Assembly (NCBI GenBank): GCA_964386325.1
Contig: CAYLQY010000012.1
Location: 27,374 to 91,373, forward strand
Reading direction: 5' to 3'
DNA from: Anaerorhabdus sp964386325
GTDB taxonomy: Bacteria; Bacillota_I; Bacilli_A; Erysipelotrichales; Erysipelotrichaceae
Length of the DNA: 64,000 nucleotides
Part shown: positions 44,097 through 53,465 of the stretch, piece after piece
How the letters are laid out: each line of letters opens with the position of its first letter
Position numbering within the stretch: the first letter of the stretch is position 1
The notes under the pieces: model-generated
Database searches by the model: none
The model's input: the letters and a program-made list of their open reading frames with translations, nothing else
What the model was told of the DNA's origin: nothing
Position numbers and translations under genes: made by a program

Positions 44097-44937
44097 ATAT
44101 TTTAAACTCATAGGAGAATCCTAGGCCCTTAACCTCATTTGTATCACTGGTTACTATAAAGGCATTAGGATCTATTTCATTAACAATTCTTGTTAAAACT
44201 TGGTATTGATTCTTACTTACTACTGTCAATACAACTTTTCTTTCATCATGTGAATAACCACCTTCGGCATGAAGGAGTGTTGTTCCACGCATCATTTTCT
44301 CATGAATTGCATTTGAAATCTTATCATATTCTGGTGATATAATTTGCACCGCTTTTGCTTCTTGTAACCCAAGTAACAATACTTTATCTACTGCTTGTGA
44401 TCCAGCCCACACCGATATAAATCCAATAAGGATAGCTTCGATTCCAAGTGAGAATAAACCTAATCCTACTGTGATTGCATCAATAATTAAGACCAGCATT
44501 GATAAACTTGTTTGCGTATATTTGTGGAAAATCATTGTGATGACATTGACACCACCTGTACTTGCACCTGTTCGCATCGCAAGTCCAGCACCAATACCAC
44601 TTAAAAGTCCACCATATAATGCCGCAAGCAAAGGATCACACTCAATATGAAACTTCCCTTGAAAAACAAGAAGAGCTACCGGATAAACAATTGTACTTAT
44701 CAATGTTTTAATTGCAAAAGACTTACCTAGTAATGCTGCCCCTAATATAAATAGAACAACGGTAAAGATGTTCACAAACCAGGTTGGATTGATTGGAATT
44801 AATGGTTGTAAAGCTACCGCAATTCCTGCTAAACCTCCTGATAATATATTATAAGGAAGAATAAACGCAGAAACTCCAAATGCAATTAAGCAATTTCCTA
44901 CTACTACCATAATGAAATCTACTATTTTTTTATTCAT
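44095..44937 (-). CDS. YitT family membrane protein
   Basis: The 280-aa protein has five or six transmembrane helices (1-200) with the family loop MRTGASTGGVNVI near 127-139. The C-terminal DUF2179 domain is near 205-280 (GTTLLHAEGGYSHDERKVVLTVV). YitT-family proteins are widespread in Bacillota and their transport role is undefined. An AAAGGT site precedes ATG 44937. Confidence 0.9.
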   Translation of the reverse strand: MNKKIVDFIMVVVGNCLIAFGVSAFILPYNILSGGLAGIAVALQPLIPINPTWFVNIFTVVLFILGAALLGKSFAIKTLISTIVYPVALLVFQGKFHIECDPLLAALYGGLLSGIGAGLAMRTGASTGGVNVITMIFHKYTQTSLSMLVLIIDAITVGLGLFSLGIEAILIGFISVWAGSQAVDKVLLLGLQEAKAVQIISPEYDKISNAIHEKMMRGTTLLHAEGGYSHDERKVVLTVVSKNQYQVLTRIVNEIDPNAFIVTSDTNEVKGLGFSYEFKI

Positions 44938-44952
44938 ACATTTACCTTTTGA

Positions 44953-44982
44953 GAATAAAAGGCTTATCTTACGATAAACCTT
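44953..44982 (-). terminator. Terminator of the MATE operon
   Basis: AAGGCTTATC-TTAC-GATAAACCTT has one mismatch and ends in TTTT on the minus strand, just after the small coiled-coil gene. Confidence 0.7.
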
Positions 44983-44985
44983 AAC

Positions 44986-45126
44986 TTATTCTACTGCTTG
45001 CTCTTCCTTTTTGCTATTTTCTGCTAAGTTGAATTCTCTCATTTTTGCAGTGAATTCTTTTTCAGCTTCATCTAATTTTTTTAGAATTTCATCAAGTTCA
45101 CTTTTGATATCATCTGTTGGTTTCAT
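44986..45126 (-). CDS. Small coiled-coil protein in the MATE operon
   Basis: A 46-codon ORF starts at ATG 45126 behind AGAGGTG, 11 bp after the MATE stop, and ends before a terminator. The peptide is highly charged with a heptad-like pattern (IKSELDEILKKLDEAEKEF). It is not a shadow of another gene. I do not recognise it. It may be a soluble partner of the transporter, which is speculative. Confidence 0.65.
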   Translation of the reverse strand: MKPTDDIKSELDEILKKLDEAEKEFTAKMREFNLAENSKKEEQAVE

Positions 45127-45137
45127 GCTTTCACCTC

Positions 45138-46490
45138 TTACTTCACATTAAATGCCTTCTTAAATGTTTTATAACATATTGGCACATAAATCAAGACTAC
45201 AAATAATTCGGCAACTGGGTATGCTGCCCAAACGCCGTTAGTTCCCCATATTTTTCCAAAAATATAGGCAAATGGAATTAGAAAAATTAATTGCCTTAGT
45301 AGGGTCATCACCATACTTGATACCCCTTTTCCTAAGGATTGGAATACTGTATTCATTGCGATTGATACCCCTACAAAGATAAAGGATATAGAAATAATTC
45401 GTAAAGAGAGTCGAGCAACCTCTAATAAGCTCTCTGACGGGTTAAACATCCCCAATAAGAAATCTGTACCAAACATAAATAATGCTGTTCCTGCAGCCAT
45501 TATACCCACTGCTGTAGCAAGATAAAGTTTAACTGTTCTACGATAACGATCAACATCTTGCGACCCAAAATTATACGCTAATATTGGCAATGATCCTTGA
45601 TTTAAACCAAAGATTGGCATAAATATAAATGAATTCAACTTGAAGTAAATACTTAAAGCTGTAACCGCTGATGCAGAATAAGTAACAAGAACAAAGTTCA
45701 TACATGTTGTTGTTACTGAACCTACCGCTTGCATAATCGCAACAGGAAGTCCTACTTGATAAATTTCTCTAATTCTTGTCCAACGTAAATGTAATCCTTT
45801 AAATTGGAATTTTACTTCATGCTTACCCACAAACATACATACCGTAATGAATATCATCCCAAAGACTTGACCGATTACAGTTGCAATTGCTGCCCCAGTA
45901 ATACCCATTGCAGGAATACCGAAATAACCAAAGATAAAGATTGGATCAAGGATAATGTTTGTAAGTGCCCCAATTAACAATGAAATCATAGGTAGAATCA
46001 TATTTCCTTGTGCTTGTAGTATTCTTTCAAAATACATGCCCACAAATACACCGAAACTTACTGTCATAACAATACTTAAATATTGAAACCCCATTTGAAT
46101 TACTTCTGCATCTTGAGTAAACAATTGGAGGAAAGGCTTCGCTAAGAAGATTCCCATCAATGCACATAAGAATGAATGAAATAACGCAAGAATCAATCCT
46201 GTAGAAGCTGTCTTATTTGCTTCCTCATGATTTTGTTGCCCTAAGCGACGTGATACCAGTGTTGATGTCCCAATTGCACCACCCAAAGAAAGTGATGTAA
46301 TAATCATTTGCATTGGGAATACCAACCCAATCGCAAATAGTGCTTGTTCAGATATTTGCGAAATATAAATCGTGTCTACAATATTATAAAGTGCTTGTAT
46401 AAGCATAGAAAACATCGCAGGGATACTCATTGAAAATAGTAACTTTGGAATTGACCATGTAGCCATTTTATTCGTTTTAATTGTTGTCAT
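45138..46490 (-). CDS. MATE family multidrug/Na+ antiporter
   Basis: The 450-aa protein has twelve predicted membrane helices in two similar halves, with the N-terminal SIPKLLFSMSIPAMFSMLI and QALYNIVDTIYIS motifs of the NorM/DinF-like MATE group. It exports cationic drugs or metabolites with ion exchange. A GGTGGAAG site precedes ATG 46490. It is followed by the small coiled-coil gene in the same operon. Confidence 0.93.
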   Translation of the reverse strand: MTTIKTNKMATWSIPKLLFSMSIPAMFSMLIQALYNIVDTIYISQISEQALFAIGLVFPMQMIITSLSLGGAIGTSTLVSRRLGQQNHEEANKTASTGLILALFHSFLCALMGIFLAKPFLQLFTQDAEVIQMGFQYLSIVMTVSFGVFVGMYFERILQAQGNMILPMISLLIGALTNIILDPIFIFGYFGIPAMGITGAAIATVIGQVFGMIFITVCMFVGKHEVKFQFKGLHLRWTRIREIYQVGLPVAIMQAVGSVTTTCMNFVLVTYSASAVTALSIYFKLNSFIFMPIFGLNQGSLPILAYNFGSQDVDRYRRTVKLYLATAVGIMAAGTALFMFGTDFLLGMFNPSESLLEVARLSLRIISISFIFVGVSIAMNTVFQSLGKGVSSMVMTLLRQLIFLIPFAYIFGKIWGTNGVWAAYPVAELFVVLIYVPICYKTFKKAFNVK

Positions 46491-46589
46491 ACTTCCACCC
46501 CCAGTAACCGCTATTATAACAAAACCAATCTTCTTTATCTAGCGAAACTTTGTAAAGGCACTTGCTAAATTTTTAACGAATACATAAAA

Positions 46590-46624
46590 GTAAAAACACT
46601 TCATTCAATTATGAACAAAGTGCT
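46590..46624 (-). terminator. Terminator of the Rieske oxygenase gene
   Basis: AGCACTT and AAGTGTT pair with one G-U, and an inner TTCAT/ATGAA extends the stem. A T-rich run follows on the minus strand. Confidence 0.65.
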
Positions 46625-46630
46625 TAATAA

Positions 46631-47602
46631 CTAATCTTCCTTCTTTTGAAAATCATCCCGCATCTTACGGTACGTTATGATTGGGCTATCTCCCTTTAAT
46701 AAATGTTCACCACAAAATAGTGCTGATGCCTTAGGTCTTTGGGTTTCTACAATGCGCTTATCTTGTCGTTCGATAACTTTATTCGCTCTTTTTCCAACTG
46801 CCGCCATCATTTGATTCAAGAAGCGTATTTTAAACATATCGGTATAGAAACGAATGTAAAACATGGTATGTTCATCATCAATTGGTACAAAGAAGATGAC
46901 CACGTTCATATGACTTGATATGTGATTTTGCCAAATATTTGGGAACTTAAATCGTAGATTCATATTCGGATTCACTTCTAATTCACTTGCGGGAATTTGT
47001 GGTTGTCCTTCATCTAAACTATTAAAAGCACTAAAGATAATTGTATTTCCTTCAACTTTTAACGCTGGACCATTGACCAAGGTTTTATTTCCTCTTCCTA
47101 TTGTATTGTAGTGTACAAAAGGCACATGAACAACATCCAATTGATTCTCAATACAACGCGAATAATGTGCATTCCAACAATCACTCATTTCACTATAAAC
47201 AGTCCCTTCTTTTAAGAAGTCGTCAAAGTATGGCAATTCATCAGTAGCCTTTTCTTTATCCCCATACCATAAATAAACCATACCATGGGCTTCTTTAACC
47301 AAATAACTTTTCACATTAAAGCGTTCTTCAACATGAGCAAGTTTACCATTTGCTGGTACAAACACCGTTTTACCTTCCTTATCAAACTGGATGCCATGAA
47401 AAGGACATGCGATACAATCCCCTTTGTTTTTACCTTTACTTATCGCTGCCCCACGATGCGTACATTGATCAATTACACATCCTATACTATTGTCATTTAA
47501 GCGAAACAAACATAAATCTAATCCACATCTTTTTACCGCAACTAATTTCTCTTTTTTAAGCTCTTTTGATGGAAGTATTCCATACCATTGATTTTTAATC
47601 AT
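46631..47602 (-). CDS. Rieske [2Fe-2S] oxygenase (ring-hydroxylating type, PaO-like)
   Basis: The 323-aa protein has the Rieske ligands Cys47-x-His49 and Cys66-x2-His69 with normal spacing. The catalytic domain keeps the mononuclear-iron pattern ENQLDVVHVPFVH near 151-163. This arrangement is that of Rieske non-heme iron oxygenases acting on aromatic or tetrapyrrole-type substrates. No ferredoxin or reductase gene lies beside it. The gene stands alone. The enzyme needs O2, which is unusual for an organism of mainly fermentative gene content. Confidence 0.88.
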   Translation of the reverse strand: MIKNQWYGILPSKELKKEKLVAVKRCGLDLCLFRLNDNSIGCVIDQCTHRGAAISKGKNKGDCIACPFHGIQFDKEGKTVFVPANGKLAHVEERFNVKSYLVKEAHGMVYLWYGDKEKATDELPYFDDFLKEGTVYSEMSDCWNAHYSRCIENQLDVVHVPFVHYNTIGRGNKTLVNGPALKVEGNTIIFSAFNSLDEGQPQIPASELEVNPNMNLRFKFPNIWQNHISSHMNVVIFFVPIDDEHTMFYIRFYTDMFKIRFLNQMMAAVGKRANKVIERQDKRIVETQRPKASALFCGEHLLKGDSPIITYRKMRDDFQKKED

Positions 47603-47683
47603 TGCTATCCCCTCTTGGTATCATTATCATATTTTGAGCATATCACAATCATCTTTAGCTTGCTTATTTTACACTCTTAAAAA

Positions 47684-47719
47684 CAAAAAAAATGTGAACC
47701 GCATAGTTGCTGTCCACAT
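47684..47719 (-). terminator. Terminator of the nucleoside ABC operon
   Basis: ATGTGAAC (47692-47699) pairs with GTCCACAT (47712-47719) with one mismatch, followed by eight T on the minus strand. Confidence 0.75.
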
Positions 47720-47725
47720 CTTCTT

Positions 47726-49942
47726 TTATTTTTGATCAACCCAAATTGGTGAGCTCCATGCACGGTGATCATCAACTTGTTCAACTCTTACATAATATGT
47801 ATCTGTTTCATTTCTTTGTGTATCTTCAAATGTAAAATCAATTGCATTTCCATCGACTGTTTTTTCAATCAATACTTCATTGTTTTTAATTACTACAATT
47901 GACTTGATCTTATCTACTGCTAGAACACTTACAACACCTTGTACCGTTTGATTTTTAGGCACAAGTAATTCTTCACCCATACGATGATTATTCATCTTAA
48001 ATGATAATAGAATTCTTGCTCCAGATGTTCCATATACAAAACGATTATACATTGCATTAAATACATTTTCACTTGTTAATGTTGGAATAAACGCTGCCAT
48101 GATTCCACCTTCTATCCCATGTTCCATTTGGTGAGAATCACTACCCGCAATAATTCCTACACGAATATTTCTTGCAAGTGCATCTTGTACACAACAACGT
48201 TGTTTCTTTTTAATATTTTTAGTGAAACGAGAAACATTTTCGAACATTTCAAAATCCGCATGACGTGAGAAGATTTCAACTAAACGTTGAGCTTCATCAT
48301 CAACATAATCCCAATCCGTTGCGGCAGATACTAAGCCCCAATCCGCTGCAGGATGGTGAGGAATACATTGTCCGCCATCTTTTTTAATACTTTCAAATAA
48401 TGTATAAGGCGTATTTCCTGCTGGTTCAGTTGAGCGATATAATCCACCTTTACTAGATGGGTAATAAACATTCTTATGACCAAAGTCATGATTATATTCA
48501 TTACTTGTCCACTCATACGCTAATAGTACCGCAAAGTCATCTTCACCATTGAATAAATCACGTGTCGTACGATTCCATTCCCATTCAGAATCAGTAGCGA
48601 TATCTGGATAGTTATCATGGTCAGTAAGTGCACAGAAGTCCATCTTTGCGTCTTTCTTTGCGAAGTGATAATATTGATCGACTTCACCTAATGCATCAGA
48701 TAAATTACTTTGTCCATGAATATCACCAAATTTAAGTTCAAATCCTTCATAGCCATTTTTGTTTAACCATGCTCTTACTGTTGCATCATCATGAGCATCT
48801 AATTTTTTATCTGTAATAATTGGTTGAATGAACGCATCAACTCTATTTTCAATTTCATGGTCATAGCATTTACGTGCATCATCTAAACTTACTTCATTAT
48901 AGATAATACTTGCATAGCGATGTTCATGTCCATTACGGTTTCCAAATTGCCATACATAGTGAAGTACATTGTTATCATCTAATGCAATGTGCGGACGTAC
49001 TGCACAATGACCATCATTAAATGTAATTACAATTGGATCTGACCATGTATCGTTTTCACGGATTTTAATAATTGCGTTATATTTACCCCAAGTATATGTA
49101 CAAACCACAATTCCTGAATCATTAACCGTTAAGTCAATGTTATTATACCAGTTAGCATTTTCCACAAGCATCGTGATTGGTGAACATTTCACAACACCTT
49201 TATCCACACAAACATCACGTACACAGTTATTGAAATAACAATGCGGACCATTTTCATACCATGCGATTGTCACTTTGTTTTTAACATTGACCATCACTGG
49301 ATGTGTGCAATAAATTTTTGATTCACTAAGTTGAATTTCATCTGACCATTTTCCATTAATCTTAGCTCTAACTACAACGTCATAGCCTTCACCATTATAG
49401 CGGTCATAAGCCACATAACAGTTACCTTGATCATCATGATCAAATGTTGGACGGTATGATTTAAGTGACTCACTAAGTACTTCTTTCAAGATACCAAATC
49501 CAATCGTCGCAAGCACAACTTCTGAAAAACCTACACCTTGACGGTTGTATACAACAACAGGATTCTTTCCATCATCTTTCATTGTTGGATAGAACAATGC
49601 TTGTCCATGTTCAACAACTTTAGTTTGCCCAAATGTTCCATTCGCATACTCACGTACACACAAATGCCATTCTTCATCATAGAATTCTGACCATGCAATA
49701 TAAACAATATTATTGAACGTATGCATTGAAGGTCTTAATGCTAATCCTTTACCTGAAATTACAGTTGGATCCACAACTTTTTTATCTTGTATTTTTGCGA
49801 AGACAATTTCTTCTTCATGATCTACATATTTTTGCCATACAACAAATGTATCACCGTCATGATTAACAGTTACATCTGGATATTGTGCAGACTCTTTCCA
49901 ACTGTCTGTACAATGAATTGAATTCTCTTTAAAATGTTCCAT
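47726..49942 (-). CDS. PHP/DUF3604-like metal-dependent hydrolase with beta-propeller-like N-terminus
   Basis: The protein is about 738 aa from ATG 49942 (GAGG site). Longer starts at 49960 and 49966 overlap the upstream gene. Residues 1-370 show repeated segments with Trp, Asp and Asn spacing that resemble a sialidase-like propeller. Residues 400-650 are PHP-like: FGDIHGQSNLSDAL, LTDHD, CIPHHPA and AGSDSHQ supply metal-binding His and Asp. No signal peptide is present, so it acts in the cytoplasm. It is the last gene of the BMP transporter operon, which suggests it cleaves the imported compound. The substrate is unknown. Confidence 0.75.
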   Translation of the reverse strand: MEHFKENSIHCTDSWKESAQYPDVTVNHDGDTFVVWQKYVDHEEEIVFAKIQDKKVVDPTVISGKGLALRPSMHTFNNIVYIAWSEFYDEEWHLCVREYANGTFGQTKVVEHGQALFYPTMKDDGKNPVVVYNRQGVGFSEVVLATIGFGILKEVLSESLKSYRPTFDHDDQGNCYVAYDRYNGEGYDVVVRAKINGKWSDEIQLSESKIYCTHPVMVNVKNKVTIAWYENGPHCYFNNCVRDVCVDKGVVKCSPITMLVENANWYNNIDLTVNDSGIVVCTYTWGKYNAIIKIRENDTWSDPIVITFNDGHCAVRPHIALDDNNVLHYVWQFGNRNGHEHRYASIIYNEVSLDDARKCYDHEIENRVDAFIQPIITDKKLDAHDDATVRAWLNKNGYEGFELKFGDIHGQSNLSDALGEVDQYYHFAKKDAKMDFCALTDHDNYPDIATDSEWEWNRTTRDLFNGEDDFAVLLAYEWTSNEYNHDFGHKNVYYPSSKGGLYRSTEPAGNTPYTLFESIKKDGGQCIPHHPAADWGLVSAATDWDYVDDEAQRLVEIFSRHADFEMFENVSRFTKNIKKKQRCCVQDALARNIRVGIIAGSDSHQMEHGIEGGIMAAFIPTLTSENVFNAMYNRFVYGTSGARILLSFKMNNHRMGEELLVPKNQTVQGVVSVLAVDKIKSIVVIKNNEVLIEKTVDGNAIDFTFEDTQRNETDTYYVRVEQVDDHRAWSSPIWVDQK

Positions 49943-49952
49943 TTTATTTTCC

Positions 49953-50867
49953 TCACTCATCTTCATATTTTCCTACACCCGCAGGTGGTTGAATATTTTT
50001 AACACCAACAGTTAAAACAACTAATGTCACAATGTATGGAATCATTTGCACAAGCTGTGCTGGAATACCATAACCTTGTGCATAGATTTGTATTGCATCA
50101 CAAAGTCCAAACAATCCTCCACACACAAGAACACTGAGTGGATTGTACCTTGCAAGAATTGCAATCGCAACCGCAATGTAACCACGGCTTGCTGACATAT
50201 CACGAACAAATAGATTTAAGTTATCAATGGATAAGTATGCCCCCGCCATACCGGCTAGCGCACCACAAATCAATACACCAATATACTTCATTCTTTTTAC
50301 TGGAATACCAACACTACTTGCAGCTTTTGGATTTTCTCCTACCATTCTAAGACGTAAGCCAAACGGAGTTTTAAACAATAATATCCAGCCAAGTACAACA
50401 AGAATAATTGTTACTATAAGTAGAATTGATTGTTTCGCAAAGATATCTCCAACAATTGGTACATCTTTCAAAAATGTTAAGCGTGTTGAGATACTTGAAA
50501 CTGAAGCAGAACTACCTTTATTACCCCATATGATTTGCATCAATAGTGTTGTTGTCGCAGTCGCAAGTAAGTTTAACCCAATCCCACTTATTACTTGATT
50601 TACTTTATAACGAATCGATAAAATGCCATGACATAAACCAAAGAACATTCCACCTAATATTCCGCATAATAATCCAATCCATGCATTTCCCGAGAAATAA
50701 GATCCCACTACCGCTGTGAATGCTCCTGTAAGAATCATACTTTCTAACCCCAACGCCATAATACCTGCACGTACTGAGAAAACCCCTCCCAGTGCCGCAA
50801 GAATTAGTGGAATTGACATAAATAACATTGAACTTAATACGCCTGGAAGTTGATTTAAGATATCCAT
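49953..50867 (-). CDS. Nucleoside ABC transporter permease (YufQ/NupQ-like)
   Basis: The 304-aa protein has eight to nine membrane helices and includes RAGIMALGLESMILTGAF and the EAA-like GENPKAASSVGIPV segment. It is the second permease of a BMP-type uptake system. The GGAGG site lies in the end of the preceding permease gene, 1 bp away. The pair resembles guanosine and general nucleoside importers. Confidence 0.92.
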   Translation of the reverse strand: MDILNQLPGVLSSMLFMSIPLILAALGGVFSVRAGIMALGLESMILTGAFTAVVGSYFSGNAWIGLLCGILGGMFFGLCHGILSIRYKVNQVISGIGLNLLATATTTLLMQIIWGNKGSSASVSSISTRLTFLKDVPIVGDIFAKQSILLIVTIILVVLGWILLFKTPFGLRLRMVGENPKAASSVGIPVKRMKYIGVLICGALAGMAGAYLSIDNLNLFVRDMSASRGYIAVAIAILARYNPLSVLVCGGLFGLCDAIQIYAQGYGIPAQLVQMIPYIVTLVVLTVGVKNIQPPAGVGKYEDE

Positions 50868-50868
50868 C

Positions 50869-51930
50869 TTATTTACCTCCTTTTGATTTGCGATTTAAAC
50901 CAATAATCGCTTTAATCAATAATGGTGCAGATACAAAGATTACAACTAACGCTTGTATTACACTGACAAACTCAGTTGGAATTTTACTAGACATATTCAA
51001 ATACATTGAACCTGTTTTTAATGCTCCAAAGATAACCCCAGCCATAAGTATTCCTAGTGGAGAATCAGATGCAAGTGCCGCAACTGAAATACCACTAAAT
51101 CCATATCCTGGCGAAAATCCACTGATAAATCGTTTACCCACACTCATGACATGAGTTGCCCCTGCAAGACCTGCAAGACATCCTGATAAACTCATACCTA
51201 ACATCATAATTTTCTTTACATGAATACCTGCTGTTTCACCAGCTATCATATTTAATCCCACAACTTTAATTTCATAACCAAAGCGGGTTTTATCTAAAAT
51301 AAATTTGATAACAAATGCCGCAATGACCGCAATCACAATGGCATATGTGATTTGATACCCAGGAATAATTTTTGATAATAATGTTTCTGGCATCATTTGA
51401 TTTGTTTGTGCGACTGCACCTTCTGATTTCAAAGGATAGTTAACTAAGTAGTCACAAAAATTAATGATGATAAAGTTAGTCATGGTTGTAGTAATAACTT
51501 CATTAGAACCAAACTTAACTTTTAGAAATCCGATAAATGCTCCGGCAACAGCTCCCGCAAGAATACCCGACACAAGTGTCACGATAAAATGCAAGAACCC
51601 TGGCAAGCCAAGTGGTGTCATCCCAACAATTGCACTAACCAACGCTCCACAATACAATTGACCTTCCACACCCAAGTTAATCATTGTTGCCTTTTTCGCA
51701 ATCATGAATGCTAACCCCGTAAGAATTAGTGGGGTTGCTTGAATAAGTGTATTTGAGAAAGCCTTTAAGCTTCCAAATGATCCCTCAAAGATAATACTGT
51801 AAGCATAGAATGGATCATACCCACAAAGAAACATGATCAATCCACTTACTAAAACAGCTAAAACAAAAGATACAAGTGATATAACAGTAGAACTAGAATT
51901 AAGTACTTTTAATAATTTCGCATTACTCAT
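50869..51930 (-). CDS. Nucleoside ABC transporter permease (YufP/NupP-like)
   Basis: The 353-aa protein is an inner-membrane permease with the GVEGQLYCGALVSAIVG and VVGLNMIAGETAGI segments of the BMP-type group. I chose ATG 51930, which overlaps the ATPase stop by 8 bp (ATGAGTAA). A longer frame to 51951 lacks a clear ribosome site. It heterodimerises with the permease that follows. Confidence 0.92.
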   Translation of the reverse strand: MSNAKLLKVLNSSSTVISLVSFVLAVLVSGLIMFLCGYDPFYAYSIIFEGSFGSLKAFSNTLIQATPLILTGLAFMIAKKATMINLGVEGQLYCGALVSAIVGMTPLGLPGFLHFIVTLVSGILAGAVAGAFIGFLKVKFGSNEVITTTMTNFIIINFCDYLVNYPLKSEGAVAQTNQMMPETLLSKIIPGYQITYAIVIAVIAAFVIKFILDKTRFGYEIKVVGLNMIAGETAGIHVKKIMMLGMSLSGCLAGLAGATHVMSVGKRFISGFSPGYGFSGISVAALASDSPLGILMAGVIFGALKTGSMYLNMSSKIPTEFVSVIQALVVIFVSAPLLIKAIIGLNRKSKGGK

Positions 51931-53440
51931 CAATTGCACCATCCTTTCCACCTGTCATATATAAACCTAATTGAAGTTCATCAATTTCATCTGCCTTATT
52001 TACACTAATAATCTTTCCATCATAAATTACCGCAATGCGATCTGATAGACTTCTTACTTCATCTAAATCGGCAGAGATTAATAGAATGGATTTCCCTTCA
52101 TCTCGAAGTTTTAAAAGTTGTTGGTGAATGTACTCTGTTGCACCTACATCTACACCACGTGTTGGTTGGGCAACAATTAATACATCAGGATTTTGTTCAA
52201 AGACTCTCGCAATAACTACTTTTTGTTGATTACCACCCGATAGTGATCCAACTGTTTCATTCTTTGTAGGTGTCTTTATCATGTAATCTTGAATGGCTTT
52301 ATTTGAGAATGTCGCAATACTTTTTCTCTTCATAAGTCCATGTTTCATGAATTCTTCTTTATCGTGATAGCCTAGAATTAAATTATCTTCAATTGATAAA
52401 TCCACAACCAATCCTCTTAAGTGACGATCTTCTGGAATATGTCCAACTTTGTTTTTAATAAACTTTCCAGCATCACCATTTATTTCCTCAGATCCTTTAT
52501 AGAATCTTCCTTGGGTTGGTTTTTTAAGTCCTGTTAATACCTCAATTAATTCAGTTTGTCCATTACCTTCAATACCAGCTATTCCTAATATTTCTCCAGC
52601 ATGAATCGACAAATTAATATTTTTTAAAATTTGCACACCTTTTTCTTGAAGACTTACATCTTTCATTTCAAAGTAGATATCACCCATATTTTTATTTTCA
52701 CGACGCACATTGAGTTCAACTTCACGTCCAACCATAAGATTCGCAAGGTCATGAACGGTGACATTACCTAATGGTAAATTTGATTGAACCATTTTCCCAT
52801 CACGAAGAACAGATATCTTATCTGCAATCGCAAGTGTTTCTTTCAATTTATGTGTGATGATTACAATTGATTTATTATTTTCTTTTAGTTTTCGCATAAT
52901 CACAAAAAGTTCTTCAACTTCTTGTGGCGTAAGTACCGCTGTCGGTTCGTCTAAAATCAAAATACTTGCCCCACGATAAATGGCCTTAAGTATTTCAACT
53001 CTTTGTTGTTCCCCTACAGATAAATCTTGTACTTTGGCTTCTGCATTAATATTAAAGTTAAAGCGGTCGATTAATTCTTGTACTTCTTCTTTAGCCTTTT
53101 TATCGTCTACAAACCAACCTCGTTTAGGTTCATTGTTTACAATAATGTTTTCCATAACGCTCATAACTGGAGAAAGCATGAAATGTTGATGCACCATACC
53201 AATCCCTAAATCAATTGCGTCTTTTGGACTTTTAATTTTAATTTCTTTTCCATCTATGCGAATACTGCCTTCATCCATCGCAGTCATTCCATAGAGGATT
53301 TTCATAAGTGTCGACTTTCCTGCTCCATTTTCCCCTAGTAGAGAGTGTATCTCTCCCTGACTTAAAGAAAAGGAAACATGATCAACAGCTTTAACATGCG
53401 GATATTGTTTAACAATATCTATCATTTCCACACTGTTCAT
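51923..53440 (-). CDS. Nucleoside ABC transporter ATPase with two ABC domains (YufO/NupO-like)
   Basis: The 505-aa protein is two fused ATPase domains. The first has Walker A GENGAGKS near 36-43 and signature LSVGEQQRVE near 140. The second has GIEGNGQT in place of a normal Walker A near 293-300 and signature LSGGNQQKV near 404. This asymmetric pair is normal in the sugar and nucleoside class. A GGAGG site precedes ATG 53440. Confidence 0.95.
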   Translation of the reverse strand: MNSVEMIDIVKQYPHVKAVDHVSFSLSQGEIHSLLGENGAGKSTLMKILYGMTAMDEGSIRIDGKEIKIKSPKDAIDLGIGMVHQHFMLSPVMSVMENIIVNNEPKRGWFVDDKKAKEEVQELIDRFNFNINAEAKVQDLSVGEQQRVEILKAIYRGASILILDEPTAVLTPQEVEELFVIMRKLKENNKSIVIITHKLKETLAIADKISVLRDGKMVQSNLPLGNVTVHDLANLMVGREVELNVRRENKNMGDIYFEMKDVSLQEKGVQILKNINLSIHAGEILGIAGIEGNGQTELIEVLTGLKKPTQGRFYKGSEEINGDAGKFIKNKVGHIPEDRHLRGLVVDLSIEDNLILGYHDKEEFMKHGLMKRKSIATFSNKAIQDYMIKTPTKNETVGSLSGGNQQKVVIARVFEQNPDVLIVAQPTRGVDVGATEYIHQQLLKLRDEGKSILLISADLDEVRSLSDRIAVIYDGKIISVNKADEIDELQLGLYMTGGKDGAIDE

Positions 53441-53465
53441 TGTTTCCTCCTTAGTAATTCAGATT

